Source: Hyphomicrobiales bacterium (lineage in GTDB: Bacteria > Pseudomonadota > Alphaproteobacteria > Rhizobiales > JAJFHR01). From it: a stretch of 11,193 bases of DNA. Positions 8,219 through 11,193 of the stretch are shown piece by piece (positions within the stretch are counted from its first letter, which is position 1; every line of letters starts with the position of its first letter). The notes beneath the pieces were generated by a model, which was not told where the DNA came from, ran no database searches, and saw nothing but the letters and a program-made list of their open reading frames with translations. A program made the position numbers and the translations under genes. The stretch is from NCBI GenBank assembly GCA_021775515.1, contig JAJFHR010000354.1, forward strand, positions 1-11,193, read 5' to 3'.

Positions 8219-9154
8219 ATGAATGTTCAACCTAAACACATCGCAATGCTGATGGGCGGTTGGTCACCTGAACGAGAAGTAAGTCTTGCTTCGGGTATTG
8301 CCTGTGCAGATGCGTTGGCAGAAGAGGGTTATTCAGTAACGCGGATAGATGTAGGGCCAGGAATTTCTGAGGAATTGTCAAGGCTAAAACCGGATGTCGC
8401 CTTTAATGCCCTGCATGGTGTGTGGGGAGAAGATGGTTGTATTCAAGGCATTCTTGAAACCCTGAAAATTCCCTATACACATTCCGGGGTGCTGGCCTCC
8501 GCGCTGGCCATGGACAAGGAAAAATCCAAGGTGTTGTTCAAACATATGGGAATTCCTGTAGCCGAAAGCCGCCTGGTGACACGCACTGAGGCTGCTCACG
8601 ATCATGTTATGGAAACACCTTATGTTATTAAACCTGTTAACCAGGGCTCAAGTGTTGGGGTCTATATTGTACCCAGAGGTGCCAACCGGCCACCTCAGGT
8701 TCTGGCCTCTAAAGACTGGGATTTGGGTGAAGAATTGATGGTTGAGCGCTATATCGCAGGGCGTGAGTTGACCTGTGGGGTTATGGGTGATGTTGCTTTG
8801 GGTGTGATCGATATCGTGAGCAGGGATGGTTTAGAGTTTTACGACTATGAAGCGAAATATGCACCGGGAGGTTCCGAGCATATTCTGCCTGCATCCTTGC
8901 CTGAGGATACTTATCGCCGCGTTCAACGTTATGCGTTGCAGGCACACAAGGCGCTGGGATGCCGGGGAGTTAGCCGCGCAGATTTCAGGTTTGATGATAC
9001 GCTCAATGGCACGGGTGAGCTGATTATTCTCGAGGTAAACACACAACCCGGCATGACGGAAACATCTCTGGTGCCCGATTTGGCCAGGCATGCCGGGCAT
9101 AGTTTTGGTGAATTAGTGAGTTGGATGGTGGAAGACGCGACATGCAATCGGTAG
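8219..9154 (+). CDS. ddl: Ddl, D-alanine--D-alanine ligase
   Basis: Cytoplasmic ATP-grasp ligase that joins two D-alanines; the dipeptide is the MurF substrate. It has 311 residues, a normal length. Motifs: MGGWSPEREVSLASG (12-26), HGVWGEDGCIQG (66-77), YTHSGVLASALAMDK (86-100) with the conserved Ser89, YVIKPVNQGSSVGV (135-148; ATP-grasp lysine loop), YDYEAKY (208-214), ADFRFD (254-259) with the metal-ligand Asp, and LEVNTQPGMTETSLVPDLA (271-289) with Glu272 and Asn274 as metal ligands. The final Tyr of YDYEAKY is the residue that is Phe in D-Ala-D-lactate ligases, so ordinary D-Ala-D-Ala specificity is inferred. The ATG at 8219 has GGAG 7 bases upstream. The last codons overlap the start of ftsQ by 13 bases. 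The family has paralogues in some genomes (DdlA and DdlB); the dcw location matches E. coli ddlB. Confidence 0.97.
   Translation: MNVQPKHIAMLMGGWSPEREVSLASGIACADALAEEGYSVTRIDVGPGISEELSRLKPDVAFNALHGVWGEDGCIQGILETLKIPYTHSGVLASALAMDKEKSKVLFKHMGIPVAESRLVTRTEAAHDHVMETPYVIKPVNQGSSVGVYIVPRGANRPPQVLASKDWDLGEELMVERYIAGRELTCGVMGDVALGVIDIVSRDGLEFYDYEAKYAPGGSEHILPASLPEDTYRRVQRYALQAHKALGCRGVSRADFRFDDTLNGTGELIILEVNTQPGMTETSLVPDLARHAGHSFGELVSWMVEDATCNR
9130..9134 (+). promoter_or_regulatory. Ribosome binding site of ftsQ, inside ddl
   Basis: GGAAG within the ddl coding end lies 7 bases before the ATG at 9142. It supports that start over the in-frame TTG at 9121 and the ATG at 9160. Confidence 0.55.
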
Positions 9155-10038
9155 CAAGAATGCTGCTTCGGCGCCCGCGCGAGGAAGTTAGCGTACAGGG
9201 GTTCTGGCAGAACTATAAAAAGGGCACAACAGACATGCGCTGGTTTGCCTTGGCAAGCTTGTGTTTTTTGGCCGCAGCACTTCTGTATGGTGCATATATC
9301 GGCGGGCATCTTGAGCAAGTAAAACGATCTCTTCGCCAGGTTGTGGCCGGTGCCTCCGGGCTTGTTGGCTTGACGGTGGAAACGGTGACGTTGACAGGGC
9401 GCAAACAGGCTAGCGATGCTGAATTGTTGGCGGCTCTGGATATTGAGCGTGGCGATTCAATGTTAAGTTTTGATGCTGATCGAACCCGCAAACGTCTGGA
9501 AAAAATCGGTTGGATCAGCCAGGCGTCGGTGCATCGCTTGTTTCCCAACACAGTTTTGATCGATATTGAAGAACGCCGGCCGTTTGCAATTTGGCAACGT
9601 GGCGGGCGGCTGTCGATAATTGATGAAAAAGGCGCAACGTTGGGTGCCTTGAAGGTTGCAGACCACGGCTACCTTCCCCTCGTCGTCGGTTATGGCGCTG
9701 AGGATCAGGCAAAAATACTGTTAGACCGGATTAATCAATATCCCGGTATTAAATCACTGGTGCGCGCGGCAGTGCGTGTTGCTGACAGGAGATGGAATTT
9801 ACGTCTTCTAAATGGAATTACCATAAATTTACCGGAAGTGGGTGTGCCAGAGGCTTTGGCCCAGTTGGCCAAGCTAGATGATGATCACGGTCTGTTGTCC
9901 AGGGATATTGAACTTGTCGATTTTAGAATTGTTGACAGAGTAACGATACGCCTGACGGAGGCCGCAGCTCAGCAGCGTGCGACATCCTTTGAAGATGGTA
10001 AAAACGGGTCCAAAAAATCGGATGGGCGTAGAACATGA
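9142..10038 (+). CDS. ftsQ: FtsQ, cell division protein (DivIB family)
   Basis: Bitopic inner-membrane divisome protein that, with FtsL and FtsB, links the early division proteins to FtsW/FtsI. It has 298 residues from the chosen ATG. Layout: a basic cytoplasmic N-terminus (about 1-32), one transmembrane helix (about 34-52, FALASLCFLAAALLYGAYI), a POTRA domain (about 78-146) with the typical pattern VETVTLTGRKQASDAELLAAL, then KIGWISQASVHRLFPNTVLIDIEER, and the FtsQ beta domain beginning with PFAIWQ (147-152) and WNLRLLNGITINLP. A charged tail rich in Lys, Arg and Ser ends the protein. Identification rests on this architecture and on its position between ddl and ftsA; sequence conservation in FtsQ is low. 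The start at 9142 overlaps ddl by 13 bases; alternatives in frame are TTG 9121 and ATG 9160 (the seventh codon). Confidence 0.94.
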   Translation: MQSVARMLLRRPREEVSVQGFWQNYKKGTTDMRWFALASLCFLAAALLYGAYIGGHLEQVKRSLRQVVAGASGLVGLTVETVTLTGRKQASDAELLAALDIERGDSMLSFDADRTRKRLEKIGWISQASVHRLFPNTVLIDIEERRPFAIWQRGGRLSIIDEKGATLGALKVADHGYLPLVVGYGAEDQAKILLDRINQYPGIKSLVRAAVRVADRRWNLRLLNGITINLPEVGVPEALAQLAKLDDDHGLLSRDIELVDFRIVDRVTIRLTEAAAQQRATSFEDGKNGSKKSDGRRT

Positions 10039-11193
10039 GTGTTGTGTCTTTCAACGCACCTGCCAACAAATTAAAATCGGCGCAGCCTGGCCGTTCACAG
10101 GTAATCGCCGCGCTTGATATAGGCTCAACGAAAGTATGTTGCCTAATTGCCCGGATCAGCGATGCTGACCTGGAGGCTGAGGTCGGCAAGGTGGGCGATG
10201 GTCTGAAAATTCTCGGCTTTGGGCATCATCGATCAGATGGTCTAAGGGCGGGAGCCGTTGTGGATATGGAAGCTGCAGAAGCTTCTGTCAGGTCTGCGGT
10301 TGATCATGCCGAGCGCATGGCGGGTGTCACAATTCAGAGTGTTTATGTGAGCCTTTCAGCCGGCCGGCCAAGAACGGATCGTCATACGATTTCTGCATCA
10401 ATCGGCGGTTATGAAACCAATCGGCAACAGGTGAGTTCGTTGCTGTCTCAGGTTCAAAATCTGGCATCGCGGTCTGGACGTACTATTATACACAGTATTC
10501 CCGGCGGATTTGTTCTCGATGGCGAACGCGGCATTGAAGACCCGACCGGAATGTTTGGTGATAATCTCAGCCTCAATTCACATATTGTCAGCGTCGATAC
10601 CGGCCCGTTTAGAAATATTGTGACGCTGGTTGAAAGATGCCATCTCAGTGTTGATGCGGTTGTGGTATCACCACTGGCCAGTTCCATGGCCTGTTTGGTG
10701 AAAGATGAAAGTGAATTGGGCGTAACCTGTATCGATATGGGCGGCGGCACAACAAGTATAGCCGCGTTTGCCGATGGCGGATTGATCTATGCTGATCTCA
10801 TTCCAATTGGTGGCGATCATGTTACCTCAGACATTGCCCGCGGCCTGTCAACTCCAGGAAGTTATGCCGAGCGGATTAAAACACTTTATGGCAGCGCTTT
10901 GCCCAGTCTGTCTGATGACCGTGAAATGATCAGCGTGCCCTATATTGGCGAAAATACCGATGATGCGATCAATAAAATTCCCCGCTCAATGTTAACCGGT
11001 ATTATTCAGCCGCGTATCGAAGAGGTTCTTGAACTGGTTCGCGACAGGCTTGATGAAAAAGGTTATTCGGAAGTGGCTGGCAAGAGATTGGTTATTACCG
11101 GCGGCGCTAGCCAGATGAATGGCATTCGCGAATTGGCTCAGCGTGTCTTAGGAAAACAGGTGAGGCTAGGTACGCCACATACGCTGCCGGGGC
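10035..11193 (+). CDS. ftsA: FtsA, actin-like cell division protein (3' end outside window)
   Basis: Actin/HSP70-fold ATP-binding protein that tethers FtsZ to the inner membrane and helps activate the divisome. The open frame runs without a stop for 386 codons to the window edge. Family members are usually about 410-440 residues, so the C-terminal membrane-targeting amphipathic helix is not visible. Motifs: phosphate-1 loop ALDIGSTKVCCLIAR (26-40); the 1C domain region (about 95-180), with VYVSLSAGRPRT (103-114) and HSIPGGFVLDG (153-163); phosphate-2 loop CIDMGGGTTSIAAF (232-245); IPIGGDHVTSDIARGLSTP (256-274) with AERIKTLYGSA (278-288); and the adenosine motif LVITGGASQMNGI (352-364). The ATG overlaps the ftsQ TGA as ATGA, so coupled translation is likely; the upstream GGG (10024-10026) is only a modest Shine-Dalgarno match. 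ftsZ would be expected next, beyond the window. Confidence 0.96.
   Translation, partial: MSVVSFNAPANKLKSAQPGRSQVIAALDIGSTKVCCLIARISDADLEAEVGKVGDGLKILGFGHHRSDGLRAGAVVDMEAAEASVRSAVDHAERMAGVTIQSVYVSLSAGRPRTDRHTISASIGGYETNRQQVSSLLSQVQNLASRSGRTIIHSIPGGFVLDGERGIEDPTGMFGDNLSLNSHIVSVDTGPFRNIVTLVERCHLSVDAVVVSPLASSMACLVKDESELGVTCIDMGGGTTSIAAFADGGLIYADLIPIGGDHVTSDIARGLSTPGSYAERIKTLYGSALPSLSDDREMISVPYIGENTDDAINKIPRSMLTGIIQPRIEEVLELVRDRLDEKGYSEVAGKRLVITGGASQMNGIRELAQRVLGKQVRLGTPHTLPG

Noticed and set aside
8628..8640. TTAA-N5-TTAA, resembling a CtrA binding site.
   Set aside because: The spacing is 5 bases rather than the 7 expected for CtrA, and the bases encode the conserved VIKPVNQ segment of Ddl in mid-gene.
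1..11193. An undescribed system, mobile island or defence locus hidden in the window.
   Set aside because: Every stretch is accounted for by conserved dcw genes with tight spacing, uniform strand and intact motifs. No foreign gene, direct-repeat boundary, integrase or array was seen.

Overview
The window is an uninterrupted, single-strand (+) segment of a bacterial dcw (division and cell wall) cluster. It holds ten genes in the order murF (5' end cut off) - mraY - murD - ftsW - murG - murC - murB - ddl - ftsQ - ftsA (3' end cut off). The murC-murB-ddl-ftsQ-ftsA order, the FtsW N-terminus with its WWWTVDKW block and ASPPVA stretch, the Ddl YTHSGVLASALAMDK segment and the Ddl C-terminal WMVEDATCNR tail all point to an alphaproteobacterium, possibly near Hyphomicrobiales. 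The order-level guess is from memory of the families and is weak. Base composition looks close to balanced, without the extreme GC of many alphaproteobacteria.

Layout: positions 1-988 carry the last ~328 residues of MurF. A 58-base gap (989-1046) holds a purine-rich tandem repeat and the mraY ribosome binding site. mraY (1047-2135) and murD (2142-3578) are 6 bases apart. murD overlaps ftsW (3562-4719) by 17 bases. ftsW is followed by murG (about 4722-5834) with essentially no gap, then murC (5846-7258), murB (7266-8183) and, after 35 bases, ddl (8219-9154). ddl overlaps ftsQ (9142-10038) by 13 bases, and ftsQ overlaps ftsA (10035 to the end) through an ATGA junction. No gap exceeds 60 bases. 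I see no tRNA, rRNA, mobile element, CRISPR array, convincing promoter or rho-independent terminator, so the region reads as one polycistronic unit entered and left outside the window.

Together the genes make and deploy the peptidoglycan precursor. MurB and the ligases MurC, MurD and MurF build UDP-MurNAc-pentapeptide, using D-Ala-D-Ala from Ddl. MraY moves the muropeptide onto undecaprenyl phosphate (lipid I) and MurG adds GlcNAc (lipid II). FtsW polymerises lipid II at the septum, with FtsQ and FtsA as divisome scaffold and membrane-anchor proteins. Every gene whose key motifs fall inside the window retains them, and no frameshift or premature stop was seen.

I looked for an undescribed system and did not find one. 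The second-look items are small-scale: the GGGAAAA-type tandem repeat before mraY, an exact 11-bp inverted repeat inside murG, and the overlapping gene junctions.
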